A stretch of 64,000 bases of DNA from Gammaproteobacteria bacterium (GCA_016194635.1 JACQBC010000026.1:141913-205912); one strand, 5' to 3'. Shown: positions 25,719-35,598, counted from the first letter of the stretch. Made by a program: numbers and translations. Notes: generated by a model not told the origin, from the letters alone.

Positions 25719-26882
25719 ATGTACAAAATTTTAACCTTAAATAATATTTCCGTTTCCGGTCTGGAGCGTTTGCCGCGCGATAAATACGAGGTGGCCTCCG
25801 AGATTACTCATCCCGATGCGATTTTACTGCGTTCGTTTGATATGCATAACCTGCAACCGCCCCCTACGTTAAAAGCCGTCGGGCGCGCGGGTGCGGGAAC
25901 CAATAATATTCCCATTCCAACTTTATCCAACCTTGGTATTGCCGTGTTTAACACCCCAGGTGCTAATGCCAACGCGGTGAAGGAATTGGTGTTGGCGGGA
26001 ATGTTGATCGGTTGCCGGAATATCTGCGCGGCTTGGGATTTTTCGCGACAGCTGCAAGGGGATGACGCGTCGATTCATAAACAGGTCGAAGCGGGTAAAA
26101 AGAATTATGCCGGGTTTGAGTTACCGGGCCGGACCTTGGGTGTGATCGGGTTGGGCGCCATCGGTCGTAATGTGGCGAATATGGCGGTGCAGTTGGGCAT
26201 GCGTGTGATCGGTTTTGATCCCGGTATCACCGTGGAAGGTGCGTGGCAATTATCTTCCAGTGTGGAGAAGGCGCATAGTGTTGACGCGGCGTTCGCCAAG
26301 TCGGATTTTATTAGCTTTCATGTGCCGTTGATCGATTCCACGCGTAAGATGGTTAACGCTGAGCGTCTCAAGATGATGAAACCCGGGGTGGTGTTGTTGA
26401 ATTTTGCCCGCGAAGGCATTGTCGACGATCAAGCAGTGAGCGCGGCTATCACGGCGGGTAAGGTTTACGGTTACGTGTGCGATTTTCCCAGTAATTTATT
26501 AAAAAATCATCCCAAGGTCGTGACCCTGCCGCATTTGGGTGCCTCTACCCAAGAGGCCGAGGATAATTGCGCTATCATGGTGGCGGAACAGGTACGTGAT
26601 TATCTTGAAAATGGTAATATTAAGAATTCGGTGAATTTTCCCGAGGTGCGCATGGACCGCTCCGAAGGATTTCGGCTCAGCGTGGTCAACGCCAATGTGC
26701 CGAACATGGTGGGGCAGATCTCCACGGCGATTGCGCAGGCGGGGTTGAATATCGTCGATATGCTGAATAAATCCCGCGGCGAGATGGCGTATACTTTGAT
26801 TGATGTTAACAAGTCACCGGATGAAAGCTTGTTAAAGAAAATTCATCAAATTGCGGGTGTATTGGCGGTACGGGTTATTTAA
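25719..26882 (+). CDS. serA: D-3-phosphoglycerate dehydrogenase
   Basis: 387 residues from ATG at 25719; the frame open from 25587 runs through the repeat and is rejected as coding. The enzyme opens serine synthesis. The NAD-binding GLGAIGRNVANMAVQLGMRV near 147-166, the catalytic Arg in VGRAGAGTNNI-type and the Glu/His in NFAREGIVDD and PHLGASTQEAEDN are present. A C-terminal ACT domain (about 310-387, with VNANVPNMVGQISTAIAQAG) suggests serine feedback. This short form (no intervening ASB domain) sits next to serC, so both serine steps are together. Confidence 0.93.
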   Translation: MYKILTLNNISVSGLERLPRDKYEVASEITHPDAILLRSFDMHNLQPPPTLKAVGRAGAGTNNIPIPTLSNLGIAVFNTPGANANAVKELVLAGMLIGCRNICAAWDFSRQLQGDDASIHKQVEAGKKNYAGFELPGRTLGVIGLGAIGRNVANMAVQLGMRVIGFDPGITVEGAWQLSSSVEKAHSVDAAFAKSDFISFHVPLIDSTRKMVNAERLKMMKPGVVLLNFAREGIVDDQAVSAAITAGKVYGYVCDFPSNLLKNHPKVVTLPHLGASTQEAEDNCAIMVAEQVRDYLENGNIKNSVNFPEVRMDRSEGFRLSVVNANVPNMVGQISTAIAQAGLNIVDMLNKSRGEMAYTLIDVNKSPDESLLKKIHQIAGVLAVRVI

Positions 26883-26890
26883 TCTACCTC

Positions 26891-27967
26891 ATGAGCGATG
26901 AATTAAAAAAAATGCGTGAGCGCATTGATGCCCTGGATGAGCAGATCCAGGCATTGATTAGCGAGCGTGCGCGTCTGGCGCAACAAATCGCTCAGGCCAA
27001 ACAAAATTCCAACGATGTGACTTTTTATCGTGCCGAACGCGAGGCGGAGGTATTACGCAAGGTCAAGGCGCGCAATCAGGGACCCTTAAGTGATGAAGAG
27101 ATTACGCGTCTGTTCCGCGAGGTCATGTCGGTCTGCCTGGCGCTTGAACAACGTATGACAATAGCCTTCCTGGGGCCTGAGGGCACGTTTACCCAAGCCG
27201 CCGCATTAAAACATTTTGGTCATTCGGTTAAAACCCTGCCATTGGCGGCGATAAAAGATGTATTTCGCGAGGTCGAGTCGGGTGGCGCGTCCTATGGTGT
27301 CGTACCTGTAGAGAATTCAACCGAAGGGGTAATCAATCACACCTTGGATCAATTCATGAACTCACCGTTGAAGATTTGCGGCGAAGTGGAGTTGAGAATT
27401 CATCATTACTTAATGAGCAAATCCACATCACTTAAAGATATCCGCCGGGTATTCTCCCATCGTCAATCCTTGGCGCAGTGCCGTGAGTGGTTGGAAACCC
27501 ACTTGCGTGATATTGAGCAACTGGAAGTCAGCAGTAACGCCGAGGCGGCTAAAATGGTGACAAAGGATTCACATGCCGCGGCGATCGCGGGTGAGGCGGC
27601 GGCTGATTTGTACGGCCTGAATATCCTCGAAACTAATATCGAAGACGAACCGGATAATACCACGCGTTTTCTGGTGATTGGCAAACGCGCCACCCCGCGC
27701 AGCGGAGTTGATAAAACCTCCCTATTGGTTTCCACCCACAATAAACCCGGTGCGTTATACGGCATTCTTGAACCCTTGTCGCGTAATGCGATTTCAATGA
27801 CGCGTATCGAGTCGCGTCCATCGCGGCGCGCGATGTGGGATTATGTATTTTTTATTGATATCGAGGGGCATGTGGATGATCCAAATATTACCCAGGCGTT
27901 GGCCGAGCTCGGCAAAGCCGCCAGTGTGGTTAAAGTGCTGGGTTCTTATCCTAAAGCGGTGTTGTAA
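26891..27967 (+). CDS. pheA: Bifunctional chorismate mutase / prephenate dehydratase (P-protein)
   Basis: 358 residues. An AroQ-class chorismate mutase (about 1-90; ERIDALDEQIQALISERARL with the R, K and R/E active-site set) is fused to prephenate dehydratase (about 92-270; AFLGPEGTFTQAAALKHFG, NSTEGVINHTLD and the T-R-F motif in DNTTRFLVIGK). A C-terminal ACT domain with ESRPSRR senses phenylalanine. It makes phenylpyruvate. The gene lies 8 bases after serA and 6 before hisC. Confidence 0.97.
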   Translation: MSDELKKMRERIDALDEQIQALISERARLAQQIAQAKQNSNDVTFYRAEREAEVLRKVKARNQGPLSDEEITRLFREVMSVCLALEQRMTIAFLGPEGTFTQAAALKHFGHSVKTLPLAAIKDVFREVESGGASYGVVPVENSTEGVINHTLDQFMNSPLKICGEVELRIHHYLMSKSTSLKDIRRVFSHRQSLAQCREWLETHLRDIEQLEVSSNAEAAKMVTKDSHAAAIAGEAAADLYGLNILETNIEDEPDNTTRFLVIGKRATPRSGVDKTSLLVSTHNKPGALYGILEPLSRNAISMTRIESRPSRRAMWDYVFFIDIEGHVDDPNITQALAELGKAASVVKVLGSYPKAVL

Positions 27968-27973
27968 CGCGCT

Positions 27974-29101
27974 ATGAATACATCACTTATCGATTTTTGC
28001 GAACTGGCCGTGCCCGGTGTGCGGCAACTGCAACCCTATCAACCGGGCAAGCCGATTGAAGAATTACAACGCGAGCTGGGTATCCGCGAGGTGATTAAAC
28101 TCGCCTCGAATGAAAATCCCTTTGGCCCCAGTCCCAAGGCGATTGCCGCATTACAAACACAGTTGCAGCAGTTGTCACGTTATCCGGATGGGAATGGATT
28201 TATTCTGAAATCGGCGTTGGCGCAGAAATTTGCCGTGCACACTCATCAAATTACATTGGGTAACGGTTCCAACGATATTTTGGAATTTGTCGCCCGTACT
28301 TTTGTACAGCCGGGGGATGAAGTGGTTTTTTCACAACACGCCTTTGCGGTGTATCCCATTGTCACCCAAGCCGTCGGTGGCAAGGCCGTGGTGGTGGCGG
28401 CGCGCGACTACGCCCATGATTTACCCGCTATGGCTAAGGCGGTAACGGTGCGCACACGGGTCATTTTTATCGCGAACCCGAATAACCCGACGGGTACGTG
28501 GTTTGATCGTGACGCCCTAGAGCAATTCATGCAATCGATCCCCAGCCGGGTAATCGTGGTGTTGGACGAGGCCTATTTTGAATATGCCAGTTACCCTGCC
28601 ATGCAGGCGGATAACTTTCCCGATGGGATGGGGTATTTGCCGCGATTTCCCAACCTGGTGGTGAGTCGAACCTTTTCCAAGGTGTATGGACTGGCGGGGT
28701 TACGGGTTGGATTTGCCCTCTCGCACCCTGGAATCGCGGATCTATTAAATCGTGTACGCCAACCGTTCAATCTGAACTCGCTGGCCTTGTATGCGGCGAC
28801 GGCGGCGTTGTCGGATCAGGAACATATCGATAAAAGCGTGTCCCACAACGCGCGTGCGATGCGCCTGTATGAACAAACTCTGGCTGCGTTGCAATTAAAA
28901 TTTATCCCTTCGGTCGGAAATTTTATTGCGATCGATATGGGCAGGATGGCCGCGCCGCTGTATGACGCGTTGTTACGCCTGGGCGTGATTGTGCGTCCGG
29001 TGGCGAGTTATGCGATGCCCAACCACTTGCGGGTCACCCTCGGTACTGATCATGAGAACCAGGTATTTTTTCGCGCGTTGACGCAGGTACTTGGCCAGTG
29101 A
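27974..29101 (+). CDS. hisC: Histidinol-phosphate / aromatic aminotransferase
   Basis: 375 residues of the class II PLP aminotransferase family. IKLASNENPFGPSPKA near 38-53, FIANPNNPTGTW near 163-174, and the PLP lysine in SRTFSKVYGLAGLRVGFA near 232-249 are conserved. In this super-operon the gene (hisC2 in Pseudomonas) probably works on histidinol phosphate and/or on arogenate/aromatic keto acids made by the pheA and tyrA products next to it. The last codon and stop overlap the tyrA GTG start. Confidence 0.93.
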   Translation: MNTSLIDFCELAVPGVRQLQPYQPGKPIEELQRELGIREVIKLASNENPFGPSPKAIAALQTQLQQLSRYPDGNGFILKSALAQKFAVHTHQITLGNGSNDILEFVARTFVQPGDEVVFSQHAFAVYPIVTQAVGGKAVVVAARDYAHDLPAMAKAVTVRTRVIFIANPNNPTGTWFDRDALEQFMQSIPSRVIVVLDEAYFEYASYPAMQADNFPDGMGYLPRFPNLVVSRTFSKVYGLAGLRVGFALSHPGIADLLNRVRQPFNLNSLALYAATAALSDQEHIDKSVSHNARAMRLYEQTLAALQLKFIPSVGNFIAIDMGRMAAPLYDALLRLGVIVRPVASYAMPNHLRVTLGTDHENQVFFRALTQVLGQ

Positions 29102-29970
29102 GTGCAGATTTTCATATCCGACGCCTGTGTATCATCGGCGTGGGATTGATCGGCGGTTCGTTAGCGCGCGCCTTACGCAAGGCCGGTTGTGTTGATACGA
29201 TTATTGGCAGTAGTCGCGATCACCAGCATTTGCAGCGCGCGCAAGCTCTCGGGGTGATCGACGACTACCATACCGACATGCGGCAGGCCGCAACCCACGC
29301 CGATGTGATTGTGCTGGCGGTTCCAATGGGCGCGATGGGCAAGGTCATGGCGGCGATAAAACCCGCCATCACCGCCACCACGGTTATTACCGATGTGGGC
29401 AGCGCCAAACAAGGTGTGATTACCCAGATGTTGACCGTGATGGAAACTTTACCTGCGGGCTTTGTTCCTGCTCATCCCATCGCCGGTACTGAAAAATCCG
29501 GGGTCGAGGCTTCGTTCGCGGAATTGTTTGAGCAACGCCGTGTGATCATTACGCCGCATGCGCATACCGATCCGCGTGCGTCAGCAATCATTACCAACAT
29601 GTGGCAGCACTGCGGCGCCAAGGTGACCACCATGGATGCCAAGCATCACGACGAAGTGTTGGCCGCCACCAGCCATTTACCGCATATGCTGGCCTATGCT
29701 CTGGTGGACACCCTGGCGCGGATGAACGATCGGCGTGAGATCTTTGCCTACGCGGCCGGTGGTTTTCGCGATTTCACCCGGATTGCATCCAGCGATCCCC
29801 AAATGTGGCACGATATCTGTTTGACTAACCGCGAGGCGCTGACCCAAATCTTAAATATTTATATTACGGATCTACAACAACTGCGCGCGGCCATTGAACG
29901 CAATGACGGTGAATATCTAAAGGCCACCTTTAACCGCGCCAAGGCAGCGCGTGATCAATATGGTGAATAA
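29098..29970 (+). CDS. tyrA: Prephenate (or arogenate) dehydrogenase
   Basis: 290 residues from GTG at 29098, overlapping the hisC stop. The nucleotide-binding GxGxxG is IGVGLIGGSLARALRKAG near 13-30, and the catalytic His is in VPAHPIAGTEKSG near 122-134. It makes 4-hydroxyphenylpyruvate for tyrosine. It is a stand-alone TyrA with aroA as the next gene 3 bases away, whereas in Pseudomonas tyrA and aroA are fused into one gene. Unlike E. coli TyrA there is no mutase domain; that domain is on pheA here. Confidence 0.94.
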   Translation: MSADFHIRRLCIIGVGLIGGSLARALRKAGCVDTIIGSSRDHQHLQRAQALGVIDDYHTDMRQAATHADVIVLAVPMGAMGKVMAAIKPAITATTVITDVGSAKQGVITQMLTVMETLPAGFVPAHPIAGTEKSGVEASFAELFEQRRVIITPHAHTDPRASAIITNMWQHCGAKVTTMDAKHHDEVLAATSHLPHMLAYALVDTLARMNDRREIFAYAAGGFRDFTRIASSDPQMWHDICLTNREALTQILNIYITDLQQLRAAIERNDGEYLKATFNRAKAARDQYGE

Positions 29971-29973
29971 CTC

Positions 29974-31290
29974 ATGAGTGGCTCGAATCTGCAATTTTGT
30001 GTGCCAGCTGGAGGTCGATTGCAAGGCACAGTGCGGGTGCCCGGTGATAAGTCGATATCCCACCGCAGCATCATGCTGGGTGCCTTGGCTGAAGGAGTAA
30101 CCCAGGTGAGTGGTTTTCTTGAAGGTGAGGATAATTTGGCGACGCTTGAAGCGTTTCGTGCCATGGGCGTTAAGATCGACGGGCCGAATCACGGCCGGGT
30201 GACAATTCATGGCGTGGGCATGGCGGGATTACGCAAGCCTACCGCAATGTTGAATTTAGGAAATTCCGGCACGTCAATGCGCTTAATGACGGGCATTCTC
30301 GCCGCGCAATCGTTTGATTGTAGTTTGATGGGGGATGAATCGCTGAGTAAACGGCCGATGAAACGTGTCACCGTACCCCTAGCGAGTATGGGGGCGCGGA
30401 TCGAAACCACCGCGGCGGGTACACCGCCGGTGCTTATCCATGGGGGCACGCCGCTGCGCGGTATCGATTACCTCATGCCGGTCGCCAGTGCTCAAGTAAA
30501 ATCATGTTTGTTACTCGCCGGATTATTTGCCCAGGGTCGCACCTGTGTCACCGAGCCCGCGCCCACCCGTGATCATACCGAACGGATGTTGCGGGGTTTT
30601 GGTTATGCAGTGGATGTTACCGGCAACCAAGTGTGTTTGAACGGCGGCGGTCGTCTACGGGCGTGTGGCATTGATGTGCCCGCGGATATTTCCTCCGCAG
30701 CGTTTTTTATGGTGGGCGCCAGTATTGCACCGGGTTCCGATCTGCTATTGCAGCACGTGGGGATTAATCCTACCCGTATCGGTGTGATCAACATCTTACG
30801 GCTAATGGGGGCGGATCTGAGCTTGCGGAACGAGCGTGTGGTCGGGGGTGAACCGGTGGCCGATGTCCGTGTACGTTATGCTCCGCTGCACGGTATCCGT
30901 ATTCCCGAAGATCAGGTACCGCTGGCGATCGACGAATTCCCGGCGATCTTTATCGCCGCGGCCTGTGCCGACGGCGAGACTACCCTCACCGGTGCGCACG
31001 AGTTGCGGGTAAAAGAGAGTGATCGTATTCAGGTGATGGCGGAGGGTTTACATACATTGGGCATAGACGCGCGACCCACCGATGAGGGCATGGTGATCCG
31101 TGGCGGGCGTATCGGCAGCGGTGTGGTGCATAGCCGCGGTGATCATCGTATCGCCATGAGTTTTACCATGGCGGCCTTGCGGGCGCAGGCAACGATCCGG
31201 ATCAACGATTGCGCCAATGTGAACACCTCATTTCCCGGGTTCGTCAGCTTGGCACAACATACCGGTATTAACCTGCGCGCTGAAGGATAG
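29974..31290 (+). CDS. aroA: EPSP synthase, class II-like
   Basis: 438 residues. 5-enolpyruvylshikimate-3-phosphate synthase, the target of glyphosate. The four motifs used to define class II enzymes are all present: G-D-K-S (RVPGDKSISHRS), S-A-Q-V-K (VASAQVKSCLLLAG), R-D-H-T-E (APTRDHTERML) and N-P-T-R (GINPTRIG). The site of the resistance change reads LGNSGTSM with Gly at position 99 (Gly96 in E. coli), where the CP4 enzyme has Ala. So the class signature is there but the main resistance residue is not. It precedes manC by 6 bases. Confidence 0.96.
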   Translation: MSGSNLQFCVPAGGRLQGTVRVPGDKSISHRSIMLGALAEGVTQVSGFLEGEDNLATLEAFRAMGVKIDGPNHGRVTIHGVGMAGLRKPTAMLNLGNSGTSMRLMTGILAAQSFDCSLMGDESLSKRPMKRVTVPLASMGARIETTAAGTPPVLIHGGTPLRGIDYLMPVASAQVKSCLLLAGLFAQGRTCVTEPAPTRDHTERMLRGFGYAVDVTGNQVCLNGGGRLRACGIDVPADISSAAFFMVGASIAPGSDLLLQHVGINPTRIGVINILRLMGADLSLRNERVVGGEPVADVRVRYAPLHGIRIPEDQVPLAIDEFPAIFIAAACADGETTLTGAHELRVKESDRIQVMAEGLHTLGIDARPTDEGMVIRGGRIGSGVVHSRGDHRIAMSFTMAALRAQATIRINDCANVNTSFPGFVSLAQHTGINLRAEG

Positions 31291-31296
31291 CTGCCT

Positions 31297-32742
31297 ATGA
31301 CTAAGATTAAACCGGTTATTTTATCGGGTGGTTCGGGGACACGCCTCTGGCCGTTGTCGCGTCAGTTGTATCCCAAGCAACTACTACCGTTAGTGGGTGA
31401 ACATACCTTGTTGCAAGATACGGTGATGCGCGCGCGCGCCGTGCCCAATAGCAGTGATTCAGTGTTAGTGGTATGTAATGAGGAACACCGCTTTCTAATT
31501 GCTGAACAACTGCGTGAAATCAACGCCAAGACCGACCCCTTGGTTTTGGAACCCCAAGGCCGTAATACAGCACCGGCGTTGACCCTGGCGGCATTGGCCT
31601 TAGAAGCGCTTGATCCCCACCAGGTGATGTTGGTGATGCCCGCCGATCATGTCATTAAAGACACGACGGCGTTTAGCCGCGCGGTTGAACATGCCGTGCC
31701 GCTGGCGGCGCAGGGGTATGTGGTAACGTTTGGGATAGTGCCCAGCGGAGCGGAAACCGGTTTTGGCTATTTACAACGAGGTGCGGTCATTAGCGAGACC
31801 CCCCCTGCGTACGTAGTACAACGCTTCGTTGAAAAACCCGACCCGGTCAGCGCACAAGCTTATGTAGATTCGGGAAAGTATTTATGGAATAGCGGTATTT
31901 TTATGCTGCGGGTATCGGTATGGTTGACCTATTTAGGACAATTCCAGCCCCAGATGCTAGCCTGTTGCCGTTCAGCCTATCACTCCGGCAAGGCCGATCA
32001 GGATTTTTACCGTGTGGATAAGCCAACGTTTGCGGATTGTCCGTCGGATTCGATTGATTATGCAGTCATGGAAAAACTCACCGGTGGTTCCACGCTATAC
32101 AAACTGGCCTTAATTCCGCTCCAGGCGGGTTGGTCGGACGTGGGGGCGTGGGGGGTGGTCTGGGAGATCAGCGATAAAGATCCGGCCGGTAATGTTACCC
32201 ATGGGGATGTGATCAGTATCGATAATAAAAATACCCTGTTGCACAGCCAACATCGGCTGCTCGCCGGGGTAGGGCTTGATGACATTATGGTGGTGGAAAC
32301 GGTCGATGCGGTCTTGGTCGCGCACCGCGCTCAGGCCCAAGCGGTTAAAACCATTGTGGATACCCTTAAGCAACAACAACGCGAAGAACACGTGGTGCAT
32401 CGGCGTGTGTATCGACCGTGGGGTAGCTACGAAGGGATAGATTGGGGTGAGCGTTACCAAGTCAAACGGATTACGGTGAGTCCCGGTGCGGCGTTGTCCC
32501 TGCAAATGCACCATCACCGCGCAGAACATTGGGTGGTGGTAAAGGGCACGGCCAAGGTAACGCGTGACAATGAAATATTTCTCGTCGCCGAGAACCAATC
32601 GACCTATATTCCGATTGGCGTCAAACATCGCTTGGAGAATCCGGGCACGATCCCCCTGGAAATGATTGAAATCCAATCCGGCGGGTATCTGGGGGAAGAC
32701 GATATTGTGCGGTTTGATGATAAATACGGACGTACTGTATAG
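31297..32742 (+). CDS. manC: Mannose-1-phosphate guanylyltransferase / mannose-6-phosphate isomerase
   Basis: 481 residues, AlgA/ManC/CpsB type. The N-terminal nucleotidyltransferase has LSGGSGTRLWPLSRQLYPKQ near 9-28. The C-terminal type II isomerase cupin domain has RPWGSYEGID, FHYR-type SLQMHHHRAEHWVVVKG near 408-424 and YIPIGVKHRLENPG. It makes GDP-mannose for surface polysaccharide. It is spliced between aroA (6 bases before) and cmk (stop overlaps the cmk GTG by one base), which is unusual: the standard order is aroA-cmk. It therefore shares transcription with rpsA. Confidence 0.94.
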   Translation: MTKIKPVILSGGSGTRLWPLSRQLYPKQLLPLVGEHTLLQDTVMRARAVPNSSDSVLVVCNEEHRFLIAEQLREINAKTDPLVLEPQGRNTAPALTLAALALEALDPHQVMLVMPADHVIKDTTAFSRAVEHAVPLAAQGYVVTFGIVPSGAETGFGYLQRGAVISETPPAYVVQRFVEKPDPVSAQAYVDSGKYLWNSGIFMLRVSVWLTYLGQFQPQMLACCRSAYHSGKADQDFYRVDKPTFADCPSDSIDYAVMEKLTGGSTLYKLALIPLQAGWSDVGAWGVVWEISDKDPAGNVTHGDVISIDNKNTLLHSQHRLLAGVGLDDIMVVETVDAVLVAHRAQAQAVKTIVDTLKQQQREEHVVHRRVYRPWGSYEGIDWGERYQVKRITVSPGAALSLQMHHHRAEHWVVVKGTAKVTRDNEIFLVAENQSTYIPIGVKHRLENPGTIPLEMIEIQSGGYLGEDDIVRFDDKYGRTV

Positions 32743-33443
32743 TGCTTAGGCCTGTTCCAGTCATTACCATTGATGGCCCCAGTGGTTCTGGTAAGGGTAC
32801 GATCAGTCGACGTTTGGCCAAGGAGCTGGGCTGGCATTTTCTTGACAGCGGTGCCTTGTACCGGCTGGTGGCCTTGGGTTCCGCGCAACATGGCATTGAC
32901 CTAAACGATCTGCCCCGGCTGGTTGAGTATGCGCGCCAATTGGAGGCGCGCTTCATGCCAACCGACACGGCGGAAGAACCGGAAATCCACCTAGAAGGGG
33001 CTATAGTTAGCCAAGAGTTACGCACTGAAACCTGTGGCAACCGGGCTTCCCGGGTGGCGGCTATCCAGGGGGTTCGCGACGCTTTATTGGAGCGACAACG
33101 GGGGTTTGCCCAGCCTCCGGGCCTGGTTGCTGACGGGCGCGATATGGGGACAACGGTGTTTCCCGCTGCCAAGGTAAAAATTTATCTTACCGCCAGCGTC
33201 CAAGAACGTGCCCAGAGGAGATATAACCAGTTGAAAGCAAAAGGGTTTAATGGTAGCCTAGCCGCCCTTGTTGAAGAGATAACGGAACGCGATGCGCGCG
33301 ATAGTCAGCGGCAAGCGTCACCCCTCGTCGCGGCGGCCGATGCGGTTAGCATCGATACCTCGGCGCAGGATATCGAGGCGGTAATGGCAACGGTTCGTTC
33401 TATTTGTCAGCAGCGATTGGCCGATAACTTCCAACGAGTATAA
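32742..33443 (+). CDS. cmk: Cytidylate kinase
   Basis: 233 residues from GTG at 32742. It phosphorylates CMP and dCMP. The P-loop GPSGSGKGTISRRLA is near 9-23, LGWHFLDSGALYRLVA near 26-41, and the LID/substrate regions VADGRDMGTTVFP near 127-139 and the RDARDSQR block near 184 match the family. cmk next to rpsA is a nearly universal proteobacterial pair. Confidence 0.96.
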   Translation: MLRPVPVITIDGPSGSGKGTISRRLAKELGWHFLDSGALYRLVALGSAQHGIDLNDLPRLVEYARQLEARFMPTDTAEEPEIHLEGAIVSQELRTETCGNRASRVAAIQGVRDALLERQRGFAQPPGLVADGRDMGTTVFPAAKVKIYLTASVQERAQRRYNQLKAKGFNGSLAALVEEITERDARDSQRQASPLVAAADAVSIDTSAQDIEAVMATVRSICQQRLADNFQRV

Positions 33444-33485
33444 GGTGACCCTTCTTTTAAGGACGGGTCGTATCATCCACCATCC

Positions 33486-33530
33486 GTGGTCTGCGGGCCA
33501 CAACATCACTACCGGCGTCGGCCGGTAAGG
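33486..33530 (+). promoter_or_regulatory. rpsA leader with two small hairpins before the ribosome site
   Basis: In the 95-base cmk-rpsA gap a stem GTGG/CCAC (33486-33489 with 33498-33501) is followed by a 5-bp stem CCGGC-gtcg-GCCGG (33512-33525). That stem ends just before the ribosome site TAAGG (33526-33530), 8 bases from the ATG. S1 is known to control its own translation through leader structure in E. coli, so this position is suggestive, but the hairpins are short. Confidence 0.3.
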
Positions 33531-33538
33531 TTAGATCA

Positions 33539-35212
33539 ATGTCAGAAAGTTTCGCTGAGTTATTTGAACAAAGTCTGGTTAAAACCAAAATGGTTCCCGG
33601 CGCCATTATCACCGGCACCATCATTGCTGTGAATGGCGACATGGTCGTTGTAAACGCCGGACTCAAGTCCGAAGGCGTTATTCCCATTGAACAATTCAAA
33701 GATGAAGAAGGTAATGTCAGCATCCAAATTGGTGATGTTATCGATGTCGCGCTGGATACCGTCGAAGACGGCCATGGCGAAACCCGTTTATCACGTGAGA
33801 AGGCCAAGCGCGCCGAAGCCTGGAAACGTTTAGAAGCCGCTCACGCGGCGACCGAAACCGTCATTGGTGTGATCACCGATAAGGTCAAGGGAGGATTCAC
33901 TGTCGACCTCGGTGACATCCGTGCGTTCTTACCCGGTTCCTTGGTGGATGTGCGTCCGATCCGTGATACCAGTTACCTCGAAGGCAAGGCCCTCGAATTC
34001 AAAGTTATCAAATTAGATCGCCGCCGCAACAACGTCGTCGTATCACGGCGTGCGGTGGTGGAACAGGAAAGCAGCGAAGAACGTCAAGCCCTGATGTCGA
34101 ATATGCAAGAAGGCGCGGTTGCCAAGGGTGTGGTGAAGAATTTGACCGATTACGGCGCCTTCATCGACTTGGGGGGCATCGATGGCTTGTTACATATCAC
34201 CGATATGTCCTGGAAACGGGTCAAACACCCCAGCGAAGTTGTTAAAGTCGGTGATGAGATCTCCGTCAAGGTACTTAAGTTTGATAAAGAACGCATGCGT
34301 GTGTCGCTTGGTTTGAAACAAATGGGTGACGATCCCTGGGTGGATATCGCACGCCGTTATCCCGAGGGTAAACGCCTATTTGGCAAGGTAACCAATATTG
34401 CCGACTACGGTTGTTTCGTTGAGATCGAACCTGGCGTTGAAGGTTTAGTCCACGTGTCAGAAATGGATTGGACCAATAAGAATATTCATCCCAGCAAAGT
34501 AGTGCAATTAGGCGATGAAGTTGAAGTCATGGTGCTCGACATCGACGAAGAACGGCGGCGTATTTCCCTGGGGATTAAGCAATGCCAGGCCAATCCCTGG
34601 GAAGCCTTCGCCACTACCCGTAACAAGGGTGATAAAGTCAGCGGGCAAATTAAATCCATCACCGATTTTGGCATTTTTATCGGCTTGGACGGCGGGATCG
34701 ACGGTTTGGTGCATCTTTCCGATATTTCCTGGAACATGCCCGGAGAAGAGGCGGTGCGTAACTATAAGAAGGGCCAGGACGTGGACGCCGTGGTATTAGC
34801 GGTGGACCCCGAACGTGAGCGCATTTCCCTGGGTATCAAGCAGCTTGAACAAGATCCGTTCAATAATTTTGTTGCCGCCAACCCCAAGGGTAGCATTGTT
34901 AAAGGTAAAGTGTCCGCCATCGACGCGAAGGGCGCGGTGATCGATTTGGGTGAGGGGGTCGAAGGCTATCTACGTGCCTCAGAAGTCTCCCGTGATCGCG
35001 TTGAAGATGCGCGTAGCCTGTTGAATGTCGGTGATGAGGTGGAGGCCAAGTTTATGGGGGTTGACAAAAAGAACCGCAACATCAACCTTTCGATAAAGGC
35101 CAAGGACAGCGAAGCGGAAAAGGCAGCGATTGACGACTACAATCGTAGTGCAGGCCAAGCCACGACAACCTTGGGTGATTTACTCAAGGGGAAAATGGAC
35201 AACGTTGAATAA
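33539..35212 (+). CDS. rpsA: 30S ribosomal protein S1
   Basis: 557 residues, the same length as E. coli S1. Six S1 (OB-fold) repeats are visible, with recurring signatures such as [20 protein letters not shown] (domain 3), [21 protein letters not shown] (domain 4) and [20 protein letters not shown] (domain 5). The first two bind the ribosome and the later four bind m[23 protein letters not shown] is a typical start. It is followed by ihfB after 55 bases, the classic rpsA-ihfB order. Confidence 0.98.
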   Translation: MSESFAELFEQSLVKTKMVPGAIITGTIIAVNGDMVVVNAGLKSEGVIPIEQFKDEEGNVSIQIGDVIDVALDTVEDGHGETRLSREKAKRAEAWKRLEAAHAATETVIGVITDKVKGGFTVDLGDIRAFLPGSLVDVRPIRDTSYLEGKALEFKVIKLDRRRNNVVVSRRAVVEQESSEERQALMSNMQEGAVAKGVVKNLTDYGAFIDLGGIDGLLHITDMSWKRVKHPSEVVKVGDEISVKVLKFDKERMRVSLGLKQMGDDPWVDIARRYPEGKRLFGKVTNIADYGCFVEIEPGVEGLVHVSEMDWTNKNIHPSKVVQLGDEVEVMVLDIDEERRRISLGIKQCQANPWEAFATTRNKGDKVSGQIKSITDFGIFIGLDGGIDGLVHLSDISWNMPGEEAVRNYKKGQDVDAVVLAVDPERERISLGIKQLEQDPFNNFVAANPKGSIVKGKVSAIDAKGAVIDLGEGVEGYLRASEVSRDRVEDARSLLNVGDEVEAKFMGVDKKNRNINLSIKAKDSEAEKAAIDDYNRSAGQATTTLGDLLKGKMDNVE

Positions 35213-35267
35213 CAACGACTCCGGTGCGGGGGAGGTTTTCCCCCGCGATGCGGATGGAGCGACAATA

Positions 35268-35573
35268 ATGACAAAATCAGAATTGATCGAAATCCTCTCC
35301 CAGAAGCAACGCCAGCTCGCGTACAAAGACGTGGAGCTCGCGGTTAAAACCATGCTGGAACATATGGCGCAAAGTCTGTCCACGGGGGAACGTATCGAGA
35401 TCCGCGGTTTTGGCAGTTTTTCATTGCACTTTCGTCCCCCCCGGGTTGGCCGGAATCCTAAAACCGGTGATTCGGTTGAGCTGATCTCAAAATATGTCCC
35501 ACACTTTAAGCCCGGCAAGGAATTGCGTGAACGTGTTAATGAGAGCATGGGTAAGGTTGAAATTACCGGTTAA
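35268..35573 (+). CDS. ihfB: Integration host factor subunit beta
   Basis: 101 residues from ATG at 35268; the frame back to 35130 lies inside rpsA and is rejected. IHF-beta bends DNA in a heterodimer with IHF-alpha. [10 protein letters not shown] at the start, [27 protein letters not shown] (the DNA-intercalating arm with its Pro) near 43-69 and the C-terminal [13 protein letters not shown] are conserved. The C-terminal tail is about 7 residues longer than in E. coli. In P. aeruginosa ihfB (himD) borders the O-antigen locus, as here after lapA-lapB-pyrF. Confidence 0.96.
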   Translation: MTKSELIEILSQKQRQLAYKDVELAVKTMLEHMAQSLSTGERIEIRGFGSFSLHFRPPRVGRNPKTGDSVELISKYVPHFKPGKELRERVNESMGKVEITG

Positions 35574-35598
35574 GCAGTATTACCACCTTATGTATCAC

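Noticed and set aside
35130..35267. Upstream extension of ihfB
   Set aside because: It overlaps the end of rpsA; IHF-beta begins [10 protein letters not shown] at 35268.
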